In this document: positions 15,187-22,408 of the stretch, piece after piece
Numbering within the stretch: position 1 is the first letter of the stretch
Layout: each line of letters opens with the position of its first letter
Origin: QHCF01 sp003244275
GTDB lineage: Bacteria; Actinomycetota; Acidimicrobiia; Acidimicrobiales; QHCF01
DNA length: 34,719 nucleotides
Direction: 5' to 3'
NCBI GenBank assembly: GCA_036806345.1
Contig: DAIROT010000021.1
Coordinates: forward strand, 1-34,719
Translations under genes and position numbers: made by a program
The notes under the pieces: generated by a model
Told to the model about the DNA's origin: nothing
Seen by the model: the letters and a program-made list of their open reading frames with translations, nothing else
The model's database searches: none

Positions 15187-15465
15187 ATGCCGCGCAGCCT
15201 CAAGAAGGGGCCATTCGTCGACGACCACCTGCTCAAGAAGGTCGACGGCCTCAACTCTCGAAACGAGAAGCGGGTCATCAAGACCTGGTCGAGACGATCC
15301 ACCATCATCCCCGACATGGCCGGGCACACCATTGCCGTCCACGACGGGCGCAAGCACGTGCCCGTGTACATAACGGAGTCGATGGTGGGTCACAAGCTGG
15401 GCGAGTTCGCACCTACGCGAACATTTCGCTACCACGCCGGCCAGGAACGGGCGGGGAGGCGCTAG
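15187..15465 (+). CDS. rpsS: 30S ribosomal protein S19
   Basis: 92 residues, in the head of the small subunit near the A site. PRSLKKGPFVDDHLLKKV at the start and RRSTIIPDMAGHTIAVHDGR in the middle are diagnostic. ATG at 15187 follows AGGAGATACGGCC. Its stop is two bases before rplV. Length is normal. Confidence 0.98.
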   Translation: MPRSLKKGPFVDDHLLKKVDGLNSRNEKRVIKTWSRRSTIIPDMAGHTIAVHDGRKHVPVYITESMVGHKLGEFAPTRTFRYHAGQERAGRR

Positions 15466-15467
15466 GC

Positions 15468-16133
15468 GTGACTGGCACCAAGACAAACGAGCGCCCCGGG
15501 ACCCGGGCGGTGCTGCGTCACAGTCGGATGTCGGCCACCAAGGCGCGCCGGGTCCTCGACCTGATTCGCGGCCAAGAGGTGGGCCGGGCGGCCGAGATCC
15601 TGCGTTTCTGCGAACGGGATGCGGCCATCGCGGTGGGCAAGCTGCTCGCCTCAGCGGTGGCCAACGCCGAGCACAACGACAGCCTGGCTCCCGACGATCT
15701 GTTCGTGTCCGCCTGCTTCGCCGACGAGGGGACCACCATCAAGCGTTGGCGACCCAGAGCCAGGGGCCGGGCGACGCGCATACGCAAGCGAAGTTGCCAC
15801 ATCACCGTCATCGTGGGGCGACTCCCCGACGACCGGCTGGGGCGGCGACGTAGGCGCCAGGCGGCCGACACCGCTGCCCTCCGGGCGCAGCGGGTGGCCG
15901 GTGGGCGCCGAGGACGGCGCGGGGAGAGGACCAGCCGGGAGGAGCAAGCGGCTTCGGCCCCGCCGGTAGCGGCGGCAGGGGGAGCACCGCCGGTAGCGGC
16001 GGCAGAGGGAGCCCCGCCGGTTGCGCCGGTCGAGCCAGCGGATTCCGCCGTCCCTGGTGGTTCCGACGCTGGCGGGACAGGTGCGGGTGGGGCAGATGCA
16101 GGCGGGACAGACGACGAGGGGACGAGGGAGTAA
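15468..16133 (+). CDS. rplV: 50S ribosomal protein L22 with long C-terminal low-complexity tail
   Basis: 221 residues, about twice the usual ~110. Residues 10-118 are the normal L22 core: VLRHSRMSATKARRVLDLIRG, SAVANAEHN, and the tunnel hairpin WRPRARGRATRIRKRSCHITV. From about residue 122 there is a very basic Arg-rich stretch. An Ala/Pro/Gly tail follows, with three near repeats of APPVAAA(G/E)G, and it ends acidic. GTG at 15468 is two bases after rpsS. The tail is likely disordered and outside the tunnel loop. It is in frame up to the ATG of rpsC, which overlaps the stop. Confidence 0.95.
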   Translation: MTGTKTNERPGTRAVLRHSRMSATKARRVLDLIRGQEVGRAAEILRFCERDAAIAVGKLLASAVANAEHNDSLAPDDLFVSACFADEGTTIKRWRPRARGRATRIRKRSCHITVIVGRLPDDRLGRRRRRQAADTAALRAQRVAGGRRGRRGERTSREEQAASAPPVAAAGGAPPVAAAEGAPPVAPVEPADSAVPGGSDAGGTGAGGADAGGTDDEGTRE

Positions 16134-17086
16134 TGGGCCAGAAGGTCAACCCCTATGGGTTCAGGCTGGGAATCACTACCGACTGGAAGTCGCGCTGGTT
16201 CGATGACCGCGGCTATCAGGACTCGGTGATCGAGGACTGGAAGGTTCGCCACTACCTCATGTCTCAGCTCGAGTCGGCGGCCGTCAGCCGGATCGAGGTG
16301 GAGCGCACCCGAGATCGGCTGCGGATCGACGTCCATACCGCCCGCCCGGGCATTGTGATCGGCCGGCGAGGGGCGGAAGCCGATCGGTTGCGGACCGAGC
16401 TGGCCCGGATCACCTCCAATCCCAAGGTGCAGCTCAACATCCAGGAGATCAAGCAACCTGAGCTCGACGCGGCATTGATAGCCCAGGGCATCGCCGACCA
16501 GCTGGTGCGCCGGATAAGTTTCCGCCGGGCCATGAAGCGGGCCCTGCAGACGGTGCAAAAGGCGGGCGGCCAGGGAATCCGGGTCCAGTGCTCGGGTCGT
16601 CTGGGAGGCTCGGAGATGGCTCGCAAGGAGGCCTACCGAGAAGGTCGGGTCCCATTGCACACCCTGCGGGCCGACATCGACTACGGCTTTCGCGAAGCCA
16701 AGACCACCTTTGGCCGTATCGGCGTGAAGGTATGGATCTACAAGGGCGACATCCTCCCCTACCGGACCTCCACCGATGACAAGATCAGTCGGGAGGCGGC
16801 CATGGCGGTGGGCGAGACGTCGGGCCAGGGCCGTCCCAGGCGGGTCATCTCGGCCGGCGGCGGCCGCCGGCGCCCCGAGCTGGGTGAGCCCGGGGCACCC
16901 CTGGAGCTCGCCCCTGACCTGCAGGTGGAGGAGCCGGCGGTCGAGTCGGCGGAGGCCGGCACACCGACGCCGGGTGCTCCCGAGGGCGATCCCCTGGAGC
17001 GACTCCTGGCCGAGGAAGAGGAAATTGAGCGACGTACGCGCGAGGCCCACCACGAGACTCCTCATTTTCGGCAGGAGGCTGACTGA
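16133..17086 (+). CDS. rpsC: 30S ribosomal protein S3 with acidic C-terminal extension
   Basis: 317 residues against the usual 210-240. GQKVNPYGFRLGITTDWKSRWF is diagnostic. The KH domain shows IVIGRRGAEADRLR (GRRG loop), and the C-domain shows VQCSGRLGGSEMARKE and KVWIYKGDILPY. After about residue 220 there is an extension of nearly 100 residues, first Arg-rich then Glu-rich and Pro-rich. ATG at 16133 overlaps the rplV stop. S3 lies at the mRNA entry channel, so the tail could reach solvent or mRNA; its role is unknown. Confidence 0.96.
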   Translation: MGQKVNPYGFRLGITTDWKSRWFDDRGYQDSVIEDWKVRHYLMSQLESAAVSRIEVERTRDRLRIDVHTARPGIVIGRRGAEADRLRTELARITSNPKVQLNIQEIKQPELDAALIAQGIADQLVRRISFRRAMKRALQTVQKAGGQGIRVQCSGRLGGSEMARKEAYREGRVPLHTLRADIDYGFREAKTTFGRIGVKVWIYKGDILPYRTSTDDKISREAAMAVGETSGQGRPRRVISAGGGRRRPELGEPGAPLELAPDLQVEEPAVESAEAGTPTPGAPEGDPLERLLAEEEEIERRTREAHHETPHFRQEAD

Positions 17087-17087
17087 A

Positions 17088-17525
17088 GTGCTCATGCCTC
17101 GCAAGGTCAGGCATCGCAAGCAGCATCGCGGCCGTCTCACGGGTATGGCCAAGGGCGGCAGCTCGGTGGCCTTTGGTGACTACGGCGTGCAGGCTCTCGA
17201 GCCGGGATGGGTCACCGCCCGCCAGATCGAGGCGGCCCGTATCGCCATGACCCGCCATGTCCGCAGAGGCGGCAAGGTGTGGATCCGGGTGTTCCCCGAC
17301 AAGCCGGTGACCCAAAAGCCGGCCGAGACCAGGATGGGTTCGGGCAAGGGCAATCCGGAGCACTGGGTGGCGGTGGTCCGCCCTGGTCGGATCTTGTTCG
17401 AGCTGGCCGGCGTCGGGGAGGATCTGGCGCGTGCCGCCATGGAGAGGGCCATCCAGAAGCTCCCCATCAAGGCACGCTTCGTGGTGCGGGCCGGCGTGGG
17501 CGGCGAGACTGAGGTGAGCCCGTGA
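17088..17525 (+). CDS. rplP: 50S ribosomal protein L16
   Basis: 145 residues, at the A-site tRNA region of the large subunit. VLMPRKVRHRKQHRGRLTGMAKGG at the start and PDKPVTQKPAETRMGSGKGNPEHWVAVV are diagnostic. I take GTG at 17088 as start: it is nine bases from AGGAGG (17073-17078) and gives the family VLMPRK beginning. The ATG at 17094 is 15 bases away. The start lies one base after the rpsC stop, and the stop overlaps rpmC (GTGA). Confidence 0.96.
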   Translation: MLMPRKVRHRKQHRGRLTGMAKGGSSVAFGDYGVQALEPGWVTARQIEAARIAMTRHVRRGGKVWIRVFPDKPVTQKPAETRMGSGKGNPEHWVAVVRPGRILFELAGVGEDLARAAMERAIQKLPIKARFVVRAGVGGETEVSP

Positions 17526-17788
17526 CCACCGCCAAGATGTCCGAGCTCATCGCCATGGTGGACGACGAGCTGGAAGCCCGCTTGGGCGAGGCCAGCCAGG
17601 AACTTTTCAACCTGCGGTTCCAGGTGGTCACTGGCCAGCTCGACAACACTGCTCGGATCACCCATGTGCGTCGTGACATTGCCCGCCTCAAGACGCTGCT
17701 GCGGGCCCGGGCGATCGAGGGGGATGCGTCATCCGACGCCGAGTACCAGCCGTCGGATTCGGCGCCTGACGACCAGGAAGAGCGATGA
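17522..17788 (+). CDS. rpmC: 50S ribosomal protein L29
   Basis: 88 residues, somewhat longer than the usual 60-70. The core KMSELIAMVDDELEARLGEASQELFNLRFQ, then TGQLDNTARITHVRRDIARLKTLLR, is the L29 helical hairpin. The last ~20 residues are an acidic extra tail. GTG at 17522 overlaps the L16 stop, and the stop overlaps rpsQ as ATGA. Confidence 0.96.
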   Translation: MTTAKMSELIAMVDDELEARLGEASQELFNLRFQVVTGQLDNTARITHVRRDIARLKTLLRARAIEGDASSDAEYQPSDSAPDDQEER

Positions 17789-18099
17789 GCGAGCACTTGA
17801 GTGAGCAGGCAGGCGATCAGGGGACGGCGAGCCAGGAGGTTATGAGTCGCGTCAATCGACGCAAGGTCCGGGAGGGCATCGTGACGTCTGATGCCATGGA
17901 CAAGACGGTGGTGGTCAAGGTGGTCGAACGAGTGCGGCACCGCCGGTACGCCAAGACCGTCCAGCGGACCAAGCGTCTGCATGTTCACGACGAGTCCAAC
18001 CAGGCCAAGAAGGGGGATCGTGTCAGGGTTGCCGAGACCAGGCCCCTATCCAAGCTGAAGCGCTGGCGGCTGATGGAGATCCTGGAGCGAGCGCGATGA
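17785..18099 (+). CDS. rpsQ: 30S ribosomal protein S17
   Basis: 104 residues. The core starts near residue 23 (NRRKVREGIVTSDAMDKTVVVKV) and includes HDESNQAKKGDRVRVAETRPLSKLKRW, the typical S17 end. ATG at 17785 (ATGA overlap with rpmC, GGAAGAG upstream) gives a 19-residue N-terminal extension. A second ATG at 17842 sits only two bases after AGGAGG, too close for good initiation. I therefore keep the longer form. Confidence 0.95.
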   Translation: MSEHLSEQAGDQGTASQEVMSRVNRRKVREGIVTSDAMDKTVVVKVVERVRHRRYAKTVQRTKRLHVHDESNQAKKGDRVRVAETRPLSKLKRWRLMEILERAR

Positions 18100-18464
18100 T
18101 CCAGCAGGAAACGCGCCTGCGGGTGGCCGACAACTCTGGAGCCAAGGAGGTTCTGTGCATCAAGGTGCTGGGGGGTTCGCGACGCCGATACGCCAGCATC
18201 GGGGATGTCTTCGTGGCCACGGTGAAAGATGCCATCCCCGGAGCGGCGGTGAAGCGGGGTGACGTGGTCCGCTGTGTCGTGGTGAGGACCAAGAAGGAGA
18301 AGCGGCGTCCTGACGGCAGCTACATCCGCTTCGACGAGAACGCGGCGGTGCTCATCAACGACGCACTCCAACCGAGGGGAACACGAATATTTGGACCGGT
18401 CGGACGAGAGCTGCGGGACAAGCGCTTCATGCGCATCGTCTCGCTGGCCCCGGAGGTGCTGTAA
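18096..18464 (+). CDS. rplN: 50S ribosomal protein L14
   Basis: 122 residues, exactly the family length. IQQETRLRVADNSGAKEVLCIKVLGGS at the start and FGPVGRELRDKRFMRIVSLAPEVL at the end are diagnostic. It contacts 16S rRNA across the subunit interface. ATG at 18096 overlaps the rpsQ stop (ATGA). The rplX start follows its stop with no gap. Confidence 0.98.
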   Translation: MIQQETRLRVADNSGAKEVLCIKVLGGSRRRYASIGDVFVATVKDAIPGAAVKRGDVVRCVVVRTKKEKRRPDGSYIRFDENAAVLINDALQPRGTRIFGPVGRELRDKRFMRIVSLAPEVL

Positions 18465-18791
18465 GTGGGACGCCAGGTGGCCAGGACGCGACTGCGCAAG
18501 GGGGACCGGGTCCGGGTGCTCTCGGGCAAGGACCGGGGCAAGGAAGGCGAGATCATGCGATCTCTGCCGGCCGCCGGCAAGGTGATCGTCGACGGAGTGA
18601 ATGTGGCCAAGCGCCACACCCGGGCGGCGCGCGCAACCATGCAGGGAGGGATCATCGACAAGGACATGCCGGTGCCGGCCTCCACAGTGGCCATCTTGTG
18701 CTCCCAGTGCGGTCCGACTCGCATCGGCGTACAGATCGGCGAGCAAGGGCGCAAGGTGCGCATTTGTCGCAAGTGTGGGGCTGAGCTGTGA
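18465..18791 (+). CDS. rplX: 50S ribosomal protein L24 (with two CxxC pairs)
   Basis: 108 residues, an early assembly protein at the tunnel exit. The KOW motif KGDRVRVLSGKDRGKEGEIM and GVNVAKRH then GGIIDKDMPVPASTVAILC are typical. The C-terminus has two CxxC pairs, CSQC and CRKC, about 23 residues apart, likely a zinc site, as in some other bacterial L24 proteins. GTG at 18465 directly follows the rplN stop, and the stop overlaps rplE (GTGA). Confidence 0.97.
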   Translation: MGRQVARTRLRKGDRVRVLSGKDRGKEGEIMRSLPAAGKVIVDGVNVAKRHTRAARATMQGGIIDKDMPVPASTVAILCSQCGPTRIGVQIGEQGRKVRICRKCGAEL

Positions 18792-19408
18792 GCAGCGCAG
18801 CGGCCAGCACCGGGGCGCCGAACACCAGGCAGCCAGCCACCAAGGCTCCGCCCCGGCTCAAGGAGCGGTACCGGGCCGAGCTGCGAGGCCGGCTCAGGGA
18901 CGAGTTGGGCCTGGGCAACATCATGGAGGTGCCGCGCCTGACCAAGATCGTGCTCAACATGGGCGTGGGTCGGGCCACCCAGCAGCAGTCACTGCTGGAA
19001 GGGGCAGTGCGGGACCTCCAGGTAATCACCGGCCAGAAGCCGCTGGTGACCAAGGCCAGGCGCTCGATCGCCAACTTCAAGCTCAGGGAGGGCAACGCCA
19101 TCGGCGCCAAGGTGACCCTGAGGGGTGATCGAATGTGGGAGTTCTTCGACCGCCTGGTCAGCCTGGCCATTCCCCGAGTGCGTGACTTCAGAGGGTTGCC
19201 GGCGACGTCGTTCGACGGCAAGGGCAACTACACCTTCGGTGTCACCGAGCAGCTCATATTCCCGGAGATCGACTACGACAAGGTGGACGTGACCCGAGGG
19301 ATGGACATCACCATCGTCACCACCGCACGCACCGATGGCGAGGGTCGGGCTCTGCTCGGCGCCTTCGGTTTCCCGTTCCGCCGAGGCGAAGAGAGTGGTA
19401 GAGCCTGA
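18788..19408 (+). CDS. rplE: 50S ribosomal protein L5
   Basis: 206 residues, binds 5S rRNA and P-site tRNA. The core PRLKERYRAELRGRLRDELGLGNIMEVPRLTKIVLNMGVG starts near residue 22. ITGQKPLVTKARRSIANFKLREG and FDGKGNYTFGVTEQLIFPEI follow. The first ~20 residues, rich in Ala, Ser and Thr, go beyond the usual start. GTG at 18788 overlaps the rplX stop. The stop overlaps the rpsN ATG by one base. Confidence 0.97.
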   Translation: MSSAAASTGAPNTRQPATKAPPRLKERYRAELRGRLRDELGLGNIMEVPRLTKIVLNMGVGRATQQQSLLEGAVRDLQVITGQKPLVTKARRSIANFKLREGNAIGAKVTLRGDRMWEFFDRLVSLAIPRVRDFRGLPATSFDGKGNYTFGVTEQLIFPEIDYDKVDVTRGMDITIVTTARTDGEGRALLGAFGFPFRRGEESGRA

Positions 19409-19593
19409 TGGCCAAGAAGGCGTTGGTGGAAAAGCAGCAGCGCAAGCCCAAGTTCAAGGTACGGGGATACACCCGGTGCCGACGCTGCGGACGGCCCCGA
19501 GCCGTTATCCGCAAATTCGGCCTGTGCCGAATCTGCCTGCGCGAGATGATCCACAACGGCGAGATACCCGGCGTCACGAAGGCCAGCTGGTGA
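19408..19593 (+). CDS. rpsN: 30S ribosomal protein S14, type Z (zinc-binding)
   Basis: 61 residues, the short zinc form. Two CxxC pairs are visible in TRCRRCGRPRAV and GLCRICLREM, followed by GEIPGVTKASW, the typical end. ATG at 19408 overlaps the rplE stop by one base (TGATG). The cysteine-free paralogue used when zinc is low is not in this window. Confidence 0.98.
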   Translation: MAKKALVEKQQRKPKFKVRGYTRCRRCGRPRAVIRKFGLCRICLREMIHNGEIPGVTKASW

Positions 19594-19606
19594 GAGGAGG
19601 CCGCCC

Positions 19607-20011
19607 ATGACCATGACCGATCCCATCGCCGACATGCTCACCCGGATTCGCAACGCCAACGTGGCCATGCACGATACGGTTCGCATGCCCGGCTCCAAGC
19701 TCAAGGAGTCGTTGGCCACCATCTTGGAGCGAGAAGGCTACATTGACGGCTTCCGCACCGCCGAGGACCCCGGACGCCCGGGACGCATGCTGGAGATCAC
19801 CATGAAATACACCGACGACCGAGGCCGGACGATCTCCGGACTCAAACGGGTCTCCAAGCCGGGACTACGGGTGTACACACGCGCCGACCGCCTGCCTCGA
19901 GTGCTCGGGGGCCTGGGCGTGGCCATCCTGTCCACCAGCCAGGGCCTGATGACCGACAGGGAGGCTCGTCAGCGGCGAACCGGCGGCGAGATCCTCTGTT
20001 TCGTATGGTGA
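19607..20011 (+). CDS. rpsH: 30S ribosomal protein S8
   Basis: 134 residues, a primary 16S rRNA-binding protein. MTDPIADMLTRIRNANVAMHDTVRMPGSKLKESLATIL at the start and GVAILSTSQGLMTDREARQRRTGGEILCFVW at the end are diagnostic. ATG at 19607 is six bases from AGGAGG (19595-19600), so I prefer it to the ATG at 19613. Confidence 0.98.
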   Translation: MTMTDPIADMLTRIRNANVAMHDTVRMPGSKLKESLATILEREGYIDGFRTAEDPGRPGRMLEITMKYTDDRGRTISGLKRVSKPGLRVYTRADRLPRVLGGLGVAILSTSQGLMTDREARQRRTGGEILCFVW

Positions 20012-20036
20012 GGGAAAATATGGTGAGGGAGCACTG

Positions 20037-20576
20037 ATGTCGCGAATCGGAAAGGCACCCATCCCTGTGCCCGATGGGGTCGACGTGGCCCTTACCGGGC
20101 GGCGGGTGACCGTGCGCGGCCCCCGGGGGGCATTGACCCGTGGTCTCCCGGGGGAGATCACCTTGCGCCAAGAGGACTCGGTGCTGGTGGTCGAGCGGCC
20201 CGACGATCAACGCCACAACCGGGCTCTCCATGGTCTGACCCGATCGCTGGTGAATAACATGGTCCTGGGAGTGACCTCCGGCTTCGCCAAGAACCTGGAA
20301 ATCGTGGGCGTCGGCTATCGAGCCACGGCCAGAGATCCGGGCAGCCTGGAACTGGCCTTGGGCTACAGCCACCCGGTCCGGGTGGAAGCGCCCGACGGGA
20401 TCACCTTCGAGGTTCCCAGCCCCACCCGAGTAACGGTCCGGGGTATCGACAAGGAGCTGGTCGGCCAGGTGGCGGCCAACATCCGAAAGACACGCAAGCC
20501 AGAGCCCTACAAGGGCAAGGGGATCCGCTACGCAGGCGAGGTCGTCCTGCGCAAGGCCGGAAAGGCAGCCAAGTAG
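20037..20576 (+). CDS. rplF: 50S ribosomal protein L6
   Basis: 179 residues, normal length, near the GTPase-associated centre. SRIGKAPIPVPDGVDVALTG at the start, EIVGVGYRATARDPGSLELALGYSHPV in the middle, and RKPEPYKGKGIRYAGEVVLRKAGK at the end are diagnostic. GGGAG lies just upstream of ATG at 20037, in a purine-rich 25-base spacer after rpsH. Confidence 0.98.
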   Translation: MSRIGKAPIPVPDGVDVALTGRRVTVRGPRGALTRGLPGEITLRQEDSVLVVERPDDQRHNRALHGLTRSLVNNMVLGVTSGFAKNLEIVGVGYRATARDPGSLELALGYSHPVRVEAPDGITFEVPSPTRVTVRGIDKELVGQVAANIRKTRKPEPYKGKGIRYAGEVVLRKAGKAAK

Positions 20577-20611
20577 ATGATGACGACAATGACCCGACAG
20601 CGAGCTCGTCC

Positions 20612-20971
20612 ATGACCACCAGGAACCCGGCCCAGCTCCGCCAGCGTCGCCACGATCGGGTACGCAAGAAGGTCTCCGGGACGCCCGAACGGCCCCGGTT
20701 GGCGGTTTTTCGGTCCAACCGGCACATCACCGCCCAGGTCATCGACGACCTGCACGGCCGCACGCTGGCGGCTGCCTCGACGGTGGAGGCCGACCTGCGG
20801 GCTAAGCCGACCGGCAACGCCGGAGCGGCGGCCGCGGTTGGGCACCTGGTGGCAGATCGGGCCCGCCAGGCGGGCATAGCCAAGGTGGTGTTCGATCGTG
20901 GTGGCTTCATGTACCACGGCCGGGTGGCAGCGGTAGCCGAGGCGGCCCGCCAGAACGGTCTGGAGCTGTAG
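20612..20971 (+). CDS. rplR: 50S ribosomal protein L18
   Basis: 119 residues, binds 5S rRNA with L5. RHDRVRKKVSGTPERPRLAVFRSNRHITAQVIDD at the start and VVFDRGGFMYHGRVAAVAEAARQNGLEL at the end are diagnostic. ATG at 20612 has only a weak ribosome-binding site, and a 35-base spacer separates it from rplF. Downstream is a 38-base gap holding the dispersed 19-base element. Confidence 0.97.
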   Translation: MTTRNPAQLRQRRHDRVRKKVSGTPERPRLAVFRSNRHITAQVIDDLHGRTLAAASTVEADLRAKPTGNAGAAAAVGHLVADRARQAGIAKVVFDRGGFMYHGRVAAVAEAARQNGLEL

Positions 20972-20989
20972 ATGAGATCGAAGCGCCTC

Positions 20990-21008
20990 TGCCCCTGCGG
21001 AGCAGTGT
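20990..21008 (+). repeat. Dispersed 19-base element, copy A (before rpsE)
   Basis: TGCCCCTGCGGAGCAGTGT. Identical to copy C (30132-30150) and to the reverse complement of copy B (25487-25505). It contains a mini-hairpin, CTGC-GGA-GCAG. Its GGAG (20999-21002) sits seven bases from the rpsE ATG and is the only ribosome-binding site visible there, so the element overlaps the translation start signal. Confidence 0.85.
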
Positions 21009-21009
21009 G

Positions 21010-21558
21010 ATGGCCGACAGCCAATACGAAGAGCGCACCATCAAGGTGAACCGAGTGGCCAAGGTGGTAAAGGGAGGCCGACGGTTCTCCTTCACCGCCC
21101 TCATGGTCATTGGGGACGGCAACGGCAAGGTGGGTCTGGGCTACGGCAAGGCCAAGGAGGCCGGTCTGGCCGTGCAGAAGGGGATCGAGGAAGCCAAGAA
21201 GAACCTCTTCGACGTGGCCCTGGCCGGCTCGACCATCACCCATACCGTGCTGGGAGAAAGCGGGGCTGGCCGGGTACTGCTCAAGCCGGCCGCACCCGGC
21301 ACCGGCGTGATTGCCGGGGGGGCAGCACGGTCCATCCTGGAGATGGCCGGCATCCACGACATCTTGGCCAAGTCCCTCGGCTCGTCCAACGGCATCAACG
21401 TGGCCCACGCCACCATTGCCGGTCTCAAGGACCTCAAGCGACCTGACGAGGTGGCCCGTCTGAGGGGCAAGGCTCCCGACGAGGTGACTCCCGCTGGACT
21501 GCTGCGCTCTTATCAGGAGCGCCAGCGGGGAACCCACGTTCCCCCGGCGGTGGCCTGA
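21010..21558 (+). CDS. rpsE: 30S ribosomal protein S5
   Basis: 182 residues. ERTIKVNRVAKVVKGGRRFSFTALMVIGDGNGKVGLGYGKAKE is the double-stranded RNA-binding-like N-domain. GTGVIAGGAARSILEMAGIHDILAKSLGSSN is the typical C-domain, at the accuracy centre of the small subunit. I prefer ATG at 21010 to GTG at 21007 because of the spacing to GGAG. The ribosome-binding site is supplied by the repeated 19-base element, unlike most neighbours. The stop is one base before rpmD. Confidence 0.97.
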   Translation: MADSQYEERTIKVNRVAKVVKGGRRFSFTALMVIGDGNGKVGLGYGKAKEAGLAVQKGIEEAKKNLFDVALAGSTITHTVLGESGAGRVLLKPAAPGTGVIAGGAARSILEMAGIHDILAKSLGSSNGINVAHATIAGLKDLKRPDEVARLRGKAPDEVTPAGLLRSYQERQRGTHVPPAVA

Positions 21559-21559
21559 C

Positions 21560-21895
21560 ATGGCCGGCGCAGCCGCGCCCGGCCGGGCAGAGGGAGCCGC
21601 GACCCCGCCGCCCGGGCGGGCCACCGTCGACCGGTTGGATGCGCCGACGGCAGGTGGCCGACTCCAGGTGACCCAGGTTCGCTCGTCCATCTCCACCAAG
21701 CCCAAGCACCGGGGTACGCTGCGAGCCCTGGGACTGCGGCGGATCGGTGCCACCAACGACCTCCCCGATCGTCCCGAGATCCGCGGCATGATCGCCCGGG
21801 TTCCTCACCTGGTGGCGGTCAGCGTCCGCCCAGCCCCGGCAACCCGAGGCTCCCAAGTTGCAGAGAGTGAGCACCCAGAGGGAGGTAGCGCATGA
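21560..21895 (+). CDS. rpmD: 50S ribosomal protein L30 with N- and C-terminal extensions
   Basis: 111 residues against the usual ~60. The L30 core is at about 35-88: LQVTQVRSSISTKPKHRGTLRALGLRRIGATNDL, then RGMIARVPHLVAV. The first ~34 residues are Ala/Pro/Gly-rich, and about 20 residues follow the core. ATG at 21560 is the first start after rpsE; an internal start near the core would need a non-standard codon. The stop overlaps rplO as ATGA. Confidence 0.93.
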   Translation: MAGAAAPGRAEGAATPPPGRATVDRLDAPTAGGRLQVTQVRSSISTKPKHRGTLRALGLRRIGATNDLPDRPEIRGMIARVPHLVAVSVRPAPATRGSQVAESEHPEGGSA

Positions 21896-22398
21896 AGGTC
21901 CACGATCTGGCCCCGGCGCCAGGTTCCACCCGGCCCCGACGCCGGGTGGGCCGGGGCATAGCCGGCAAAGGGGGCAAGACGGCGGGACGGGGAACCAAGG
22001 GCCAGGCCGCCCGGGGCAGCATCAAGCCCGGCTTCGAGGGTGGTCAGCTACCCCTCACGCAGCGCGTTCCCAAGCTGAAGGGTTTCACCAACCCGTTCCG
22101 GGTCGAGTATCGGGTGGTCAACCTGGACGCCCTGGAGGCGCTGGCCCACACGACGGGCGAGCGGGACACCGTCATAACCCCTGACAGCCTCCGGGCCAAT
22201 GGTCTGGTCCACAAGTCGGGGCTGGTCAAGGTGCTGGGAGGGGGTCAGCTGCACCGGGCTGTGCGGGTGGAAGCCCACGCCTTCTCGGCCTCGGCCGCGG
22301 CAGCCATCACCGCCGCAGGAGGTAGCGTGACCGTGATCCCACCGCCATTCGGCAACGGTCGCCCGCCGGCCCGAGGTAACGCACTGACCAACCGCTAG
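21892..22398 (+). CDS. rplO: 50S ribosomal protein L15
   Basis: 168 residues. The glycine- and arginine-rich N-terminus, RPRRRVGRGIAGKGGKTAGRGTKGQAAR, is diagnostic, as is GFEGGQLPLTQRVPKLKGFTNP. A typical C-domain follows (KVLGGGQLHRAVRVEAHAFSASA). ATG at 21892 overlaps the rpmD stop, with AGGGAGG upstream. It ends ten bases before secY. Confidence 0.97.
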   Translation: MKVHDLAPAPGSTRPRRRVGRGIAGKGGKTAGRGTKGQAARGSIKPGFEGGQLPLTQRVPKLKGFTNPFRVEYRVVNLDALEALAHTTGERDTVITPDSLRANGLVHKSGLVKVLGGGQLHRAVRVEAHAFSASAAAAITAAGGSVTVIPPPFGNGRPPARGNALTNR

Positions 22399-22408
22399 GC
22401 CCACCGCC

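Noticed and set aside
15518..17152. 544-residue open frame on the minus strand across rplV and rpsC
   Set aside because: It is antisense to two clear ribosomal protein genes and arises from their high GC at codon third positions; no family resemblance.
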